The notes below the pieces were generated by a model. The model searched no databases. It was given only the letters and a program-made list of their open reading frames with translations, and was not told the origin of the DNA. DNA of 64,000 bases from Rhizopus sp. PT2906 (Eukaryota > Mucoromycota > Mucoromycetes > Mucorales > Rhizopodaceae), in contig JAMYHX010000027.1 in NCBI GenBank assembly GCA_025529335.1, positions 62,001 to 126,000 of the forward strand, written 5' to 3'. Made by a program: the position numbers and the translations under genes. Shown here piece by piece: positions 1 through 10,091 of this stretch (its first letter is position 1; every line of letters begins with the position of its first letter).

Positions 1-1383
1 TTATTCCACCATGCTGTCTGTTTTAACGGGTGTAAGACACGCTCTGTGATCGAGAAAAGGGCACGAGGGACGACATAGAGAGTCATTTCACCACGACGGT
101 GTCTGCTTTCAATCAATAATGATAGACCACAAAGCATACTTCCTACCAAAGGAGGCCATGTATTATCCAGAATTGACTGATCAATTCCTAACAATTGATG
201 TCCTACTCTTGTTCGAACAAGACAGATAGAGTACCAAATGATACCAATATATGTGCCCAAGAATGCAGATGATCGAACACTGGCTATTAATATATGCGCC
301 AAAGAATTTACAGGATCCTGTATTAAACGAGAAGTTCTAAAGAGCAAAGGTGGAGCAAGATGTACACCAAAATAGACCTAATACATAATCAATGAGGGCC
401 TTTGTTTGCATAAACAGTCTATGTCTTTACAGGAAATATTTTAATGAAACCTTTTAAGAAACGCATCATGGCATTTGCTTCACAGCCATAAGGGTTTCCT
501 TCATGAATCACCATACAATTGATTCTTCCTGTCATTGGGTCTCCATAGGAACGAGGTAAGCCAAGTTTTTCACACATGTTTCCTAATATGTCGCTTGCAC
601 CTGTATCTTTCTATAGTACCGTTAGGGTCCATTTTTGTTTTTAATGAATACTTACACCATAAACAAACCTCCCTTCTCTGATGGCTCGTAACGCCTTCAG
701 GAGGCTATCGTCAATCCCTGACATATTCGTAATCCATTGAGCATATGATCTAAGTATTGAGTTTAGAAAACGCCTATTTGTTGCAGCTATATTTTGATTT
801 TTTTTTTTTTTTACTTGGGCAGTCTTTGAGGTTCATAGAACCATGAAAAGATAATTTCTGTACTTGCGAGCATAAAGATAAAGATATTGCCATACTCCAA
901 CATCCACTCAGGTACTCTTTGTCTCACCTTGACTGATCCATACAATCGGTGTGCGAAAACGTCAAACGCTCGTACAAGCACAAAGAAAGTGACTTCTAGC
1001 GTTTTTATGTTTGGATAGAGTTTTCGAACGGACAGAATGCTAAGAAAGGATGACCAAAAGATGGCACCCTTGAGTGATAGTTGCTTATGTGCATATTTCT
1101 GACAAACATAACGCAAGAATCGTTGTCCGCCCACAGAGGCTGCCAAGAGTAAAGGAAGGCCATTGTTGACGATGCTACGTTTAAGCAGTTTCGGTACTGT
1201 CAATAGGATCGCTTTTTGAATCGCGCTCGATCTCTGTTTCTTGGCCGTAACCGCTTTGACCAATACGGCGATAAGACCAGGTGCTGTCGTTAATATCCAA
1301 CCGAGGCCGTATGCTCTGAGAACAGTTGAGACAGCTGGTTTGAGATGAGGTAAATCTTGAGTTGACATGTCTGAATCATACAT
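1..1383 (-). CDS. TMEM135-like multi-pass membrane protein, 3' end cut by window edge
   Basis: Four exons join in frame: 1383-815, 773-656, 610-431 and 377 to the window edge, with introns of 41, 45 and 53 nt. The N-terminal part has several hydrophobic segments. Later exons carry the phrases GRFVYGKDTGASD and a Cys/Gly-rich EGNPYGCEAN stretch that I recognise from the TMEM135/fungal TMEM135-like family. Animal TMEM135 is linked to peroxisomes, mitochondrial dynamics and fat storage; a similar role here is inference. The start is ATG 1383 or ATG 1368 (MSTQDL). The upstream in-frame codon at 1398 is TTG and was not used. The gene lies about 100 nt downstream of the Caf16-like gene on the same strand. 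The C-terminus is missing because it continues left of base 1. Confidence 0.8.
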
Positions 1384-1487
1384 AACACGCGTACACAAAA
1401 AAAGGAAAAAGGGAGAAGGAGAGAAAAGTAAGAATGGGAAGAAATAAAATGACGGTTACGCAAATGCATATGAAGATTATAGCTAAT

Positions 1488-2463
1488 TTATTGTTGCTGG
1501 CTCCAATAGTTATAAAACTTGTCTCCATACGCCTTCATATTCTCACTCATTTCATCCCATTTCGAGTGAGGTAAACCTGTGGCAGGGTCGAGTTGCTTCT
1601 TATTACGCAAGCGGTCTCTGTCTTCCTTTAGCCAGCCTAGACACAAGGTCATCAAGGGAGAATCAGAGCTATCTTTTTGTTCTTGTTTGATCTTTTCTAG
1701 TAATGGAAAGTTGGAAACATCGTCAAATGATAGACAGGTTCCATCTGCGATATGAGCTATATGGGTAGCCCAGCTGCCTAATCCATCAAATATATGTGTG
1801 GCATAAACCTATATATGCTAAAATTACTATCCATGTCAATTAAACTAACAGTCGTCTTATTACCACCGTGCATCCTCTTTGTTCTGTTTCCTTTTTTAAA
1901 AACCTCAAAAAGTCAGCTCTGGCCAGGATATCGAGATCTACTGTGACCTCATCCAAGAGCAACACTTTCCAAGGATGCAATAAGCCCATCACGAGCTGAA
2001 CACGTCTACGTTGACCATCAGAAAGCTGATGCATATGCCATGTTGTGTCGACATCCAAGACGTCCAGTAGCTCTTGAGTCCGCTCTGGCCACCGATGACT
2101 GCCCATACTTTTCAGTAAATAGTCAACAGACAAGTCGGATTTGACAATTGAATTATTTGCCCATTCTGTGCCTAAATAAGTCACACCCTAATATAATGTT
2201 TATGTTAATATTCCCTTACAAAACATGAAACTTACAGGTGGTGCATCCAAAAAAGCGTCTCTTCCGAGCACGCGAACGTGGCCGTGAATAAGACGTTTAC
2301 CAGCCAGGATTCTCAAGAGAGACGTCTTGCCTGCGCCATTAGCACCAACAAGTATACAACGACTTCCCTCTTTCAACTTGAAATTTAAGTGGTCCAATAT
2401 AGGTGGACCTCCATAATTGAAGCAAAGGTCATTGACCTCTATAACATGTTCGACATTAGACAT
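1488..2463 (-). CDS. CAF16: Caf16-type soluble ABC ATPase (CCR4-NOT associated)
   Basis: Exons 2463-2236, 2187-1864 and 1808-1488 give 290 aa, matching the size of yeast Caf16. It is a single ABC nucleotide-binding domain with no membrane segment. Walker A GANGAGKT is at about residues 40-47, the signature LSDGQ at 131-135, Walker B VLLLDE at 151-156, and the third exon opens with the H-loop (YATHIFDG). The phrase VTYLGTEW after the first intron and DEVTVDLD after Walker B are family hallmarks. In yeast, Caf16 is an ABC ATPase associated with the CCR4-NOT complex and RNA polymerase II mediator; its exact reaction is not established. Two CCAAT motifs lie 200-240 nt upstream. All key ATPase residues look intact. 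Confidence 0.93.
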
Positions 2464-2664
2464 TATGAATATGAAAAATAAAAATATAAAAAAAAAAATG
2501 AAGTAATGCGATCATTTCGGCGATAGAAATAGAGACCCTTTTATATCGTTGCTCTATTATCATTTGTTGCTACCCCATCTCAAGGCTTATCTTTTACACA
2601 AACAGTCCTCTACTTTAATAAAAAAAGATCATTCTATGAACCTTTTGCATAAAAACAGAAAATG

Positions 2665-2701
2665 ATTGGCTAATATACACAATTATTTCAATGCTGATTG
2701 G
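2665..2701 (-). promoter_or_regulatory. Pair of CCAAT boxes upstream of the Caf16-like gene
   Basis: ATTGG occurs on the plus strand at 2665-2669 and 2697-2701, so the minus strand reads CCAAT twice, 202 and 234 nt before the ATG at 2463. This is the usual position for HAP/NF-Y binding in fungal promoters. It is a sequence match only. Confidence 0.35.
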
Positions 2702-2897
2702 CCATTCAATAAAGCCAACAGATTCATCTTGATTTTTTCCCTCTCCATCAGATCTTTAAATAACGGGTTGATCACAATACAGTGCATCCACTCTCACATC
2801 GAACACTTTTTGAACACCCTTTGAACTTCAATTGGGGCACATTTTGAATTCAATCCAAACACTTTTTGAAGTTAATATGGAACATTTTATTTAAATA

Positions 2898-3420
2898 GGG
2901 ACTTTGTTTAAGCAGTTTTCGAAATGATTTTTAGAGTGTTGAGTAATATTGGCAAGGTGAGATAAAGGGACATGGTGACATGCTTCAGCTATTCTTTGTG
3001 CGAGCGTTTCAGACTCCATAAGCTAATTACGCTTTACTTTATGTTTAACTATAGCCCAGAATTGCTCAATTGGATTCAATTCTGGAGAGTACAGAAGATA
3101 TACACATTTATAGTCATTTTTCTATTCTCTAACATCTGGTTTACTTCACTCGATGAATGAATACGAGCATTATTCATGATAAGATAAAAGCCTTTCGTTT
3201 GAGGGTATCTGTCCATGATGTCCAATGTCTCTATGATAAAATTAAGATAATAGCCAGTTGTTGTACCTTTAGTTTGGAAGGGGTTTGGGTGGGGCAGCCT
3301 TTCTTTTTTACCACCTTGGATCTTGATTTTTTTAGGAGGCAGAGATACCCTCATAGTACTGCTGGTTTTTTCCACACAATATACGGCATTTCAAATGTTT
3401 TTTGCTATTTTGTAAAATTA
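2898..3420 (-). pseudogene. Decayed Tc1/mariner-IS630-type DDE transposase
   Basis: Read on the minus strand, the region gives the end of a DDE transposase: KGTTTGYYLNF, then ETLDIMDRYP, GFYLIMNNARIHSS, a frameshift near 3105-3120, and YSPELNPIEQFWAIVKHK. The NPIE glutamate is present. The second acidic residue, normally in a MDNAPIH-like context, is Asn here (MNNARIH). A stop codon follows the KHKVKRN stretch. The N-terminal helix-turn-helix region is not visible. Short copies of a TTTTTGAA-like word near 2800-2870 could be the worn terminal repeat. It is inactive for three independent reasons: substitution, frameshift and stop. Confidence 0.8.
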
Positions 3421-3899
3421 CCTTTATTCCAATAATTTTCTTAGCTCTAATCTCTTTCGAATTTGCTTATTTCAAGTGCATTAGCTACGCGAAAATTATT
3501 AGTGATAAATGTATAAATTTATTTAAAAGAGGAAAAAAGAAGTAAACCGCAGAAAAAAGCAAAGCACAAAGAAAGTATAAACATATCGAGGTAGTGTCAT
3601 GCGATCTACGTCTTTATTATTTATATAAGCATGAATAAAACAAGTTTTTGCTCCGCGTAGACATAGGGAATTCCCTAATCAAGAGGCAGGCGCAAATTAA
3701 AATTGATATAACATAAACATAAATAAAATAAAATAAACATATACTAGAATGAATGGTATCAAGAGATAAAAGAAAGGAAAGGAGGAAAAGACTTGTGAGT
3801 GTTATAAGGATTGAAGAACTAAGCTTTCATTATCCAATCTTAAAACAAGTTGTGATCCAGATCATAGTTACTAATCACTCTAATATATATACTGGAATT
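3421..3899. other. AT-rich intergenic stretch
   Basis: No credible coding sequence is seen on either strand. The composition is A/T-rich with short homopolymer runs. It separates two unrelated transposon remnants. Confidence 0.5.
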
Positions 3900-4795
3900 C
3901 CTACTATAACGACAATCCTACTATAGACTACGGCCTATACTTGATTAATGACAAACTAGAAGCGAATGATAGAAGCCTCCAGCTCTACAATCTGCCTGAG
4001 CCTCTCTGTGATTGGCAATCTTTACTTGAGAGCCGCGATGGTATGCAAAGAGAGAGAAATTCTCTCATCAGAAGAGCCTTAGATTTTGATTCCATTCAGG
4101 CCTTGGCCGACTTCAACAGAATGCATGGCCAGTTCAATCAACAACAGAAGCACACCTTTGACGCCATCACCAGCAAGATTGAGACTGATCCCAGCAACAG
4201 TCAATTCTTTTTGCAAGGACCTGCAGGTACAGGCAAGACTTTTGTTTATAACACTCTCTGTAACAATTACAGGAGTAAAAATGAAATCGTCCTTTGCGTT
4301 ACCTCCTCTGGGATTGCCGTACTTCTCCTTCCGGATGGCCAAACATCCCATTCATTATTCAAGATCCCGTTGTCCATAGATGAATGCTCCACTTGCAACA
4401 TCCGAAAGGATAGCGATCTTGCTGGGCTCATCCATATAGAAAGCCTTTCAATTGTGCTTGCTCAATGCAATCCCTTCGCACGTATTTATTGTCATGCGTA
4501 TAAGATATTGAGCAACCATGAGAGCTTCAGCATTAACAGCGAGAAAAGATCTAGCAACAATGGCTCTACCGAAAGCAGATCACCTTATATTATCATCAGT
4601 TCATCGATGAGAATGCATTTGATTGAAGGAGGTGACAGACGTACCCAGGATTTACCAACAATGGAGAAAGTTGTCACTGTTATCCAAATCGAATATAGTG
4701 ACAGAGGTTTCCGTGATATTGTTCTTACCTTGAGAAGCAATAGCAATCTTCGTCAAAACACTGGATTTGAGCAGCACTTTCAACGCATCAGCTAG
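3900..4795 (+). pseudogene. Helitron-type Pif1-like helicase fragment
   Basis: The reading frame enters from upstream without its own ATG (the codon at 3941 is TTG) and shows the N-terminal helicase region of Helitron RepHel proteins. These include a leader (YGLYLINDKLEANDRSLQ), an NQQQKHTFDAI motif, Walker A GPAGTGKT (near base 4220) and motif Ia-like TSSGIAVLLLP followed by GQTSHS. After about base 4430 the expected DE-box (WDE-type motif II) never appears and the frame turns into unrelated sequence. So only about the first third of the helicase is recognisable. No Rep nuclease domain and no Helitron terminus (TC start or CTRR with hairpin) was seen. It is therefore a truncated, non-autonomous relic. 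Confidence 0.8.
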
Positions 4796-5199
4796 ACACA
4801 TGCTGTATACGTGTGTACGAATTACGTACTGATATTTCATCATGGAACATGTGGATGACGCTGAGGTTTGTGCTTCTTCTTTTCCCTCTTTACCGTTACT
4901 TCTTCAATCACTGTTCCTGGTGTTTAAATGATGATTCATGACTATCGTATGTTATTTTAGTATCCTTATCCATCACTTTTATAACGATGACTATTTTGAG
5001 TATAACAGCAAGATGTGCAATATGTTAAAAGTGGAGTGCCCTTTCATTCGAGAACCATTTTACTATTAAAGAAAACATGATTAATTAATAAAAAAATGTT
5101 GTTGATCGCTAATTTAGCATGATAAGACTATCCGCAGTTACTTTTCCTTTTTCCTTTTTTCTTTACTTCGACGTATTAGAACTACAAGCTTGGAAGAGT

Positions 5200-6054
5200 A
5201 TTATCATTTATGTAGTTACAATCTTGCTACAAGAAGACAAAAAGAACCACCAAGAGTGTCATTTAGGCGAATTTAAGTCCATTAGTGAATTACCTACTTT
5301 AAAAACTGCGCACTTGACCTCATTTTTACTAGCTGCCTCTACACGTCTACAAAACTATCAAAGAATCCATAACTACTACTGTCAAGATAAATGGTATGTC
5401 ACCCTCTTACATGGTGTACATTTTAATAACGCTGCGTGTGGCATAGGTCTCAAAAGTTAAAGTTCAAAACGTATATCAACAAGGAAAAAGGAACTCAAGA
5501 AATTGTTAAAAGACTCTTTGACAACAGCAAAAAGCATGACAAATCAAGTACAGTTGGCGCTAAAAACCAAAACCCGGTCAAAAGCAAACATGTGCCTCTA
5601 CCTCTTCTTAACGGAAGCGAATCAATGCGTTCGGAAATGGATCTTTTTGTTCAAGTATGAAAGGAAAACGAGCTGCACCTACTAGACACATTACTGAAGA
5701 AATCAAACGAAAATGCAAACAATCCAACGGGGGAACGAATTTGTTTCGGTTGACGAGTATTTAACGAGTCAGATATATAACAAGTGTAAATCCAAACAAT
5801 TAAATAATATCTCAATTACTGGATCAAAGCGAAGAGTACATTCTGTCCTCAAGTGTGAATCTTGTGGTACGGTTTGGAATCGCGATGTGAATAGTGCATT
5901 AAATATATATGGTATCTTTGTTTACAAATCAAAACACGACAATGAAAGTCCTCCCCCTTCAAAAGACCTTCAAAGGATTAACGGTGCTCCATGGATTCAA
6001 TGCGCTGTCCATAACGGCAGTGCATTCCTTAACGCCTCGGTAAATATAAAATGA
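5200..6054 (+). pseudogene. Fanzor (eukaryotic TnpB/OrfB-like RNA-guided nuclease) relic 1
   Basis: Pieces of a Fanzor/TnpB C-terminal half are spread over several frames. A helical segment (LPTLKTAHLTSF) joins through an in-frame intron at 5394-5446 (GTATGT...CATAG) to QKLKFKTYINKEKGT, the family's LRF/LKFKTYINK motif. A GNGSFCSSMKGK segment follows in another frame near 5625-5670. Then comes the end of the protein: VDEYLTSQ, a zinc-ribbon half CESCGTVWNRD and the RuvC-III aspartate in WNRDVNSALNI. At least two frameshifts separate the pieces and no RuvC-I motif is found upstream. The first zinc knuckle reads IYNKC where a CxxC is expected, so one Cys is lost. TnpB/Fanzor proteins cut DNA guided by an omega RNA; this copy should be dead. 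Confidence 0.82.
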
Positions 6055-6109
6055 GCAATACATTATTTTTTTATTCATTAGTCTTCTACTATAGCTATTA
6101 CAAGTTATT

Positions 6110-6201
6110 CTTATCAGATGCGATAGAGGAATATAAAATAGAATGTACGTTTTACTTTATTATCCCGAGTTATTATAATGATTATCTCATCAAACACGTC
6201 A
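6110..6201. repeat. Dispersed repeat copy A, just 3' of Fanzor relic 1
   Basis: This segment aligns with 53333-53432. Positions 6166-6193 and 53398-53425 are identical over 28 nt, with scattered matches to the left. Copy A starts about 55 nt after the Fanzor 1 stop codon, so it could be a worn element end. Confidence 0.55.
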
Positions 6202-7080
6202 TCACCCTCCTCCAGATGGAACATTGTCCTTTTGAATAAAGTAGAATTGAATTAATTATTATAATTGAACCTTATGCAGCTTGTAGTATGATTACTTGTG
6301 ATTAACATTTACGAAAACAGTGAAGACTAAAGTGCTTCGATATTAACCTTGAGCGTGCACTCTCAGAGCAATAACTGTTTCAATGAATATTTTTACAATG
6401 TGTTCATTTGGCATTATTCTGATGCTTTACGTTCTTTTCATTAGATGACGGTTGTGAGGTATCAATGGAAACTAAGCTCTGTTAAGCCATTGATAGTAAA
6501 ATACTTTGTACATATACGTATGGTATGTAGTAGTAATGTTATAGCATAGATCTCTTTTTGATGTTTGACTGAAATGTCTTGTTCATCAACTACGCCGTTA
6601 AAAAACCCAGTGGGAGAAAAGGGGAACACTACACATACGCGAAAATGCACACGAAAACACTATCAACTGACAATATAAAATTAGAATAATTAGAATAAAT
6701 GTCAACATTTCATTTTATCTCTTTCTTCTTGAAAAGATAAACAAAACAAGGTGGCGACTTTATAAAGCCATGCTTAACGTGACGTTACATATTGAATGGT
6801 TTTGTTGGAAGGCATCATAGGTAATGGATAGAGGTAGCGCTTGTAGAATTAGTCTAACTTTTCGTGTATTTTCTGGTGTATGTTTCCCAACAATTATGTA
6901 TACATTACACTAATTTTATTTTCGTGTGTGCGTAGTGTTTCCCGGAAGAAAAAGGTACAATGTAAACAAATCACCATGTCGTTAATTATTTAACTTGTTG
7001 CGTTTACTTCTACACAGATTCAAATTCTCAAGCCTTTGTCGTTTGATTTGCTTATCTGACAAAGGGAAATGTTTAGACTG
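6202..7080. other. Intergenic stretch holding a diverged dispersed repeat (6721-6882)
   Basis: No gene is seen. Segment 6721-6882 shares ordered blocks with 41942-42053: TTCTTCTTGAAAAG, then GCATCATAGGTA, then GTAGAG-like, CTAACTT-like and CTGGTGTATGT-like words. This suggests two old copies of one element. No protein similarity was found in the repeat. Confidence 0.4.
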
Positions 7081-7089
7081 ATACGTCTT

Positions 7090-7451
7090 TAATTATTCAT
7101 CTCTCAAGAAGCCTTTAAACTTGCTCCAATTACTAAATGCACGGTTGAAGTATTATCTGACAGAGCTCAGGTAACCAAGCACTATATATTTTACGTCATC
7201 ATTCATTTCTAAGACATAAAAATTCTTTTTCAAACAGAAGGATCAACTCGTTTGGATCATCTTGATAGCTTTACTTGATAGCTCAAGCAACTTGTCTTTT
7301 CGTGAAAGCAGCCTGTTGAAAAAAGTGATTCGGAGATTCAAGAGTCCTTTTTCAAGTTCCCGAAAATTTGAATGCCGTCTGAATTCAAATGGTAGTAACG
7401 TCATAGTTTTAAATAAATGCATTACTGTGAACATTTTCCACTCCTTTTTTT
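7090..7451 (+). pseudogene. Unrecognised intron-containing coding fragment upstream of the sterol acyltransferase
   Basis: Two stretches read as natural protein and join in frame across a plausible intron (donor GTAACC near 7170, acceptor AAACAG just before 7222). The first ends with LAPITKCTVEVLSDRAQ. The second starts KDQLVWIILIALLD, continues with RESSLLKKVIRRFKSPF and stops with TAA at about 7451. There is no start codon or upstream exon I can support, so it looks like the tail of a gene or a repeat-family fragment. I do not recognise the family. The stop lies only about 10 nt before the ATG of the next gene. Confidence 0.35.
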
Positions 7452-7461
7452 AACTTGCTTG

Positions 7462-9098
7462 ATGTCAGCGCCACCTATTAAACGAACCGTAACAGAACCA
7501 GCATCTTTAAAAGAAAGTGAGGGCCATATAAAGGACAGGCGTTATAAATTCTTAAAGAAAAGACCACTTTTATTCAAAGCGAGACATACACAGTTTGATT
7601 TGTCCAACCCAGATAACCAAAATGAATCCTTCAGAGGATTCTATACACTATTTTGGATAGCCATGGGATTTTACGTGATACAGGCTGCTATGAAATGCTA
7701 CGAGCAAGAAGGAATATTGATTAGTTTGGGATTTTACAGATTAATATCCAAAGATGGCCTGGCGCTTCTCATATCGGACCTGACGATGGTTTCCATGACA
7801 TTATTTAGTGTGCTATTCTCAAAGTTATTTTTATGGAATGTATTACCTTATGATACCATTGGATTCATCATCCAACATATAGGGCAAGCTTGTTTCTTGT
7901 TCTTTAATATTTATTGGACGTTTTGGAGGTAAGTTTGTTGTCTGTGTGTGTGATCAAAAGGAGGGTCTTTTTACTTATTAATATGCTGCCATTAGAAATT
8001 GGCCTTGGGTCCAATCAGGCTTTTTTACCATGCATACGATAGTGATGATGATGAAAATGCATTCATACACTACACTCAATGGAGATTTATCTGTTAAGCT
8101 AAAAAGATTGAATCAGCTAAAGGAAATAGTACCCAATTGGATAGCGGCTCGTAAAGAAAAAACCTACACCGAAGAAGAGGCAAAGGAGTTAGAGGAGATG
8201 GAAGTAGAAATGTCATTTTTAGAAGAAGAATTGGTTCACGGAAATACGCGTTTCCCAGATAATGTCACAATCATCAACTTTTTGGATTACCTACTTGTTC
8301 CCAGCCTGGTCTATTGGATGGAATACCCACGCACGGACAAGTAAAAAAAAAAAAAAAGAGCGAAAGTAAATTAATTCTGTGGTTCTAACATTCAACTATG
8401 CGTGTGTATTAGGATCCGTATCTGGTACTTGTTTGAAAAAATTGTGGCTACGCTTGGAACCTTTTTGATTCTTTATGTTACAACCGAACGATTCATTATT
8501 CCAAAGCTCTATGATCCAAACATTTCGGAGCCACGAGTGATCATTGAACTACTCTTCCCCTTCCTGATCAACTACCTTCTTATATTCTATATCATTTTTG
8601 AATGTATTTTAAATGCCTTTGCCGAATTGAGCAGGTAAGATGATAACAGTAATGATATTAATAATATTCATTTTCTCTCTCTCTCTCATTAGGTTTGCTG
8701 ACAGAAACTTTTATGACGATTGGTGGAATAGCATAACTTATGATGAATTTGCTCGCAAATGGAATAAGCCTGTTCATCAATGGTTGCTTCGACATGTTTA
8801 TTCACACTCCATTGAATCCTATAAGTTATCAAAGACGAATGCCACCTTTGTAACTTTTTTGTTCTCATCCTGCTTTCATGAGCTTATCCTGATTATTGTT
8901 ACTCAAAAGATCCGATTGTACATGTTGATAATTCAAATGTTTCAATTACCGTTAATTATCATTGGTCGATTACCTATTTTCAAAAATCGTTTTTGGTTAG
9001 GTAACTCTTTCTTTTGGTTAAGCATGATGGTGGGTCCTCCATTACTAGGCATCTTGTACTGTCGTGAAGCAATCTGGGCTACTTGGCATCATAGTTAA
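7462..9098 (+). CDS. ARE2: Sterol O-acyltransferase (ACAT/ARE family, MBOAT)
   Basis: Exons 7462-7928, 7996-8340, 8413-8634 and 8693-9098 encode 479 aa. It is a multi-pass ER membrane enzyme of the MBOAT superfamily that makes sterol esters from sterol and acyl-CoA. The fourth exon carries the FYxDWWN motif (FADRNFYDDWWN, about residues 346-357) and the presumed catalytic His in SSCFHEL (about 407). The C-terminal spacing follows yeast Are1/Are2 more closely than DGAT1, which shares FYxDWWN; DGAT1 is the main alternative. A charged loop (about 190-250) lies between membrane segments. The start MSAPP at 7462 was preferred to an upstream in-frame ATG at 7417, which lies in a gene-fragment context. 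The protein is shorter than yeast Are proteins, mostly at the N-terminus. Confidence 0.88.
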
Positions 9099-9215
9099 AG
9101 TTTTTGTTGTATGCAAAGAAATAAAGCCAGAAAACACCGTGACTTCTTTTTCACTTTTTCTTTTGATGCCTGGGTGTCTTTTTTTTTTCTTACTCTTCTT
9201 TAATTGCTGTCAACT

Positions 9216-9568
9216 ATGTTTGGTGTGATTAAGTCCATTCCTAGAGGTGCAAGCCGCTTACCATTAACATCAAAGAGAGGCCACAATTACTACAAAGGTA
9301 ATTTAGAAAAAGAATAAAGATCATTCAACACATGTTGACATTCAGTAAGGTACCGGCTCTGGTGCTATGGGTAGACATACAAAGAAAGGAGGATATATCG
9401 TTGATTGGAATAAAGTACGCACGTTTGTTGTTCCAGACTTGGAAAACTTTAATGTAAGATGAAAAGAAAGGTAAAGGTATTATTTAGATATTAATATCCT
9501 TTTCATAGCTTGGACCTTATGTATCCCGTAAGACGCCTTTCCTTTCAAAATCCAATACAGCTCAATAA
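9216..9568 (+). CDS. MRPL27: Mitochondrial large ribosomal subunit protein mL41 (MRPL27/MRPL41)
   Basis: This small three-exon gene (9216-9297, 9350-9453, 9509-9568) encodes 81 aa. After a short basic leader it reads LTSKRGHNYYKG, then GSGAMGRHTKKGGY, IVDWNKVRTFVVPDL and PYVSRKTPF. This is the conserved core of mitochondrial ribosomal protein mL41, and the length fits fungal members. It acts in the mitochondrial 54S/39S subunit. All splice junctions are canonical and keep frame. The gene follows the sterol acyltransferase by 117 nt on the same strand. Confidence 0.92.
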
Positions 9569-10091
9569 GATCAACAATTCTTTTTGTTTTTATATTTGTA
9601 AAATACGCAGTAATCAATACATTAAATACTAGAACATCTTTGTCCCTTTTTTATAAAAGTGTTAAAAGACATGAATACAGCATACCCATATCAATTCTTT
9701 TTGCATAGGGTCAATATAGTATATACGTATTATCTACAAGATTAGAGCAAAAATACAAACAATATTGGCTCATTATTAGAGTTGGTCATTGTGTTCTTTC
9801 ACTCTTTAATCAGTATGATCTCCAAATAATTTTTTCAGATTAAAATTCTCATGTCAACGCTTTTGCAAAATGGCTTTGAGATCACGTTACATCGTTCAAG
9901 TCTCACACCAAGGCAGAGTGGTAATCAGTTGGTAGAGACACCCAGTGGGTGGTTTGCACTGTTGCATAGTGACAAATGTGAGCCCCCTGATTTACATTCG
10001 GTCGTGATATTCTTCCTAATTTAGGTGTCGCATTAGTAGGTGTTGTCAACTAACTGGGATGATAACAAAATCATATTCGATGACTCCATAG
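9569..10091. other. Intergenic stretch
   Basis: AT-rich sequence between mL41 and the retroelement relic. No gene was found. A tRNA-like look near 9895-9960 did not hold up. It probably contains the unrecognisable 5' part of the retroelement. Confidence 0.4.

Noticed and set aside
4800..5100. Helitron 3' terminus (hairpin plus CTRR) after the helicase fragment
   Set aside because: A short GTATACGTGTGTAC palindrome is present, but no CTRR end follows at the expected 10-12 nt.
9895..9960. tRNA-like stretch (GGCAGAGTGGTAATCAGTTGGTAGAGAC)
   Set aside because: It resembles A-box wording, but I could not find matching acceptor stem, anticodon arm or B-box in the right spacing.
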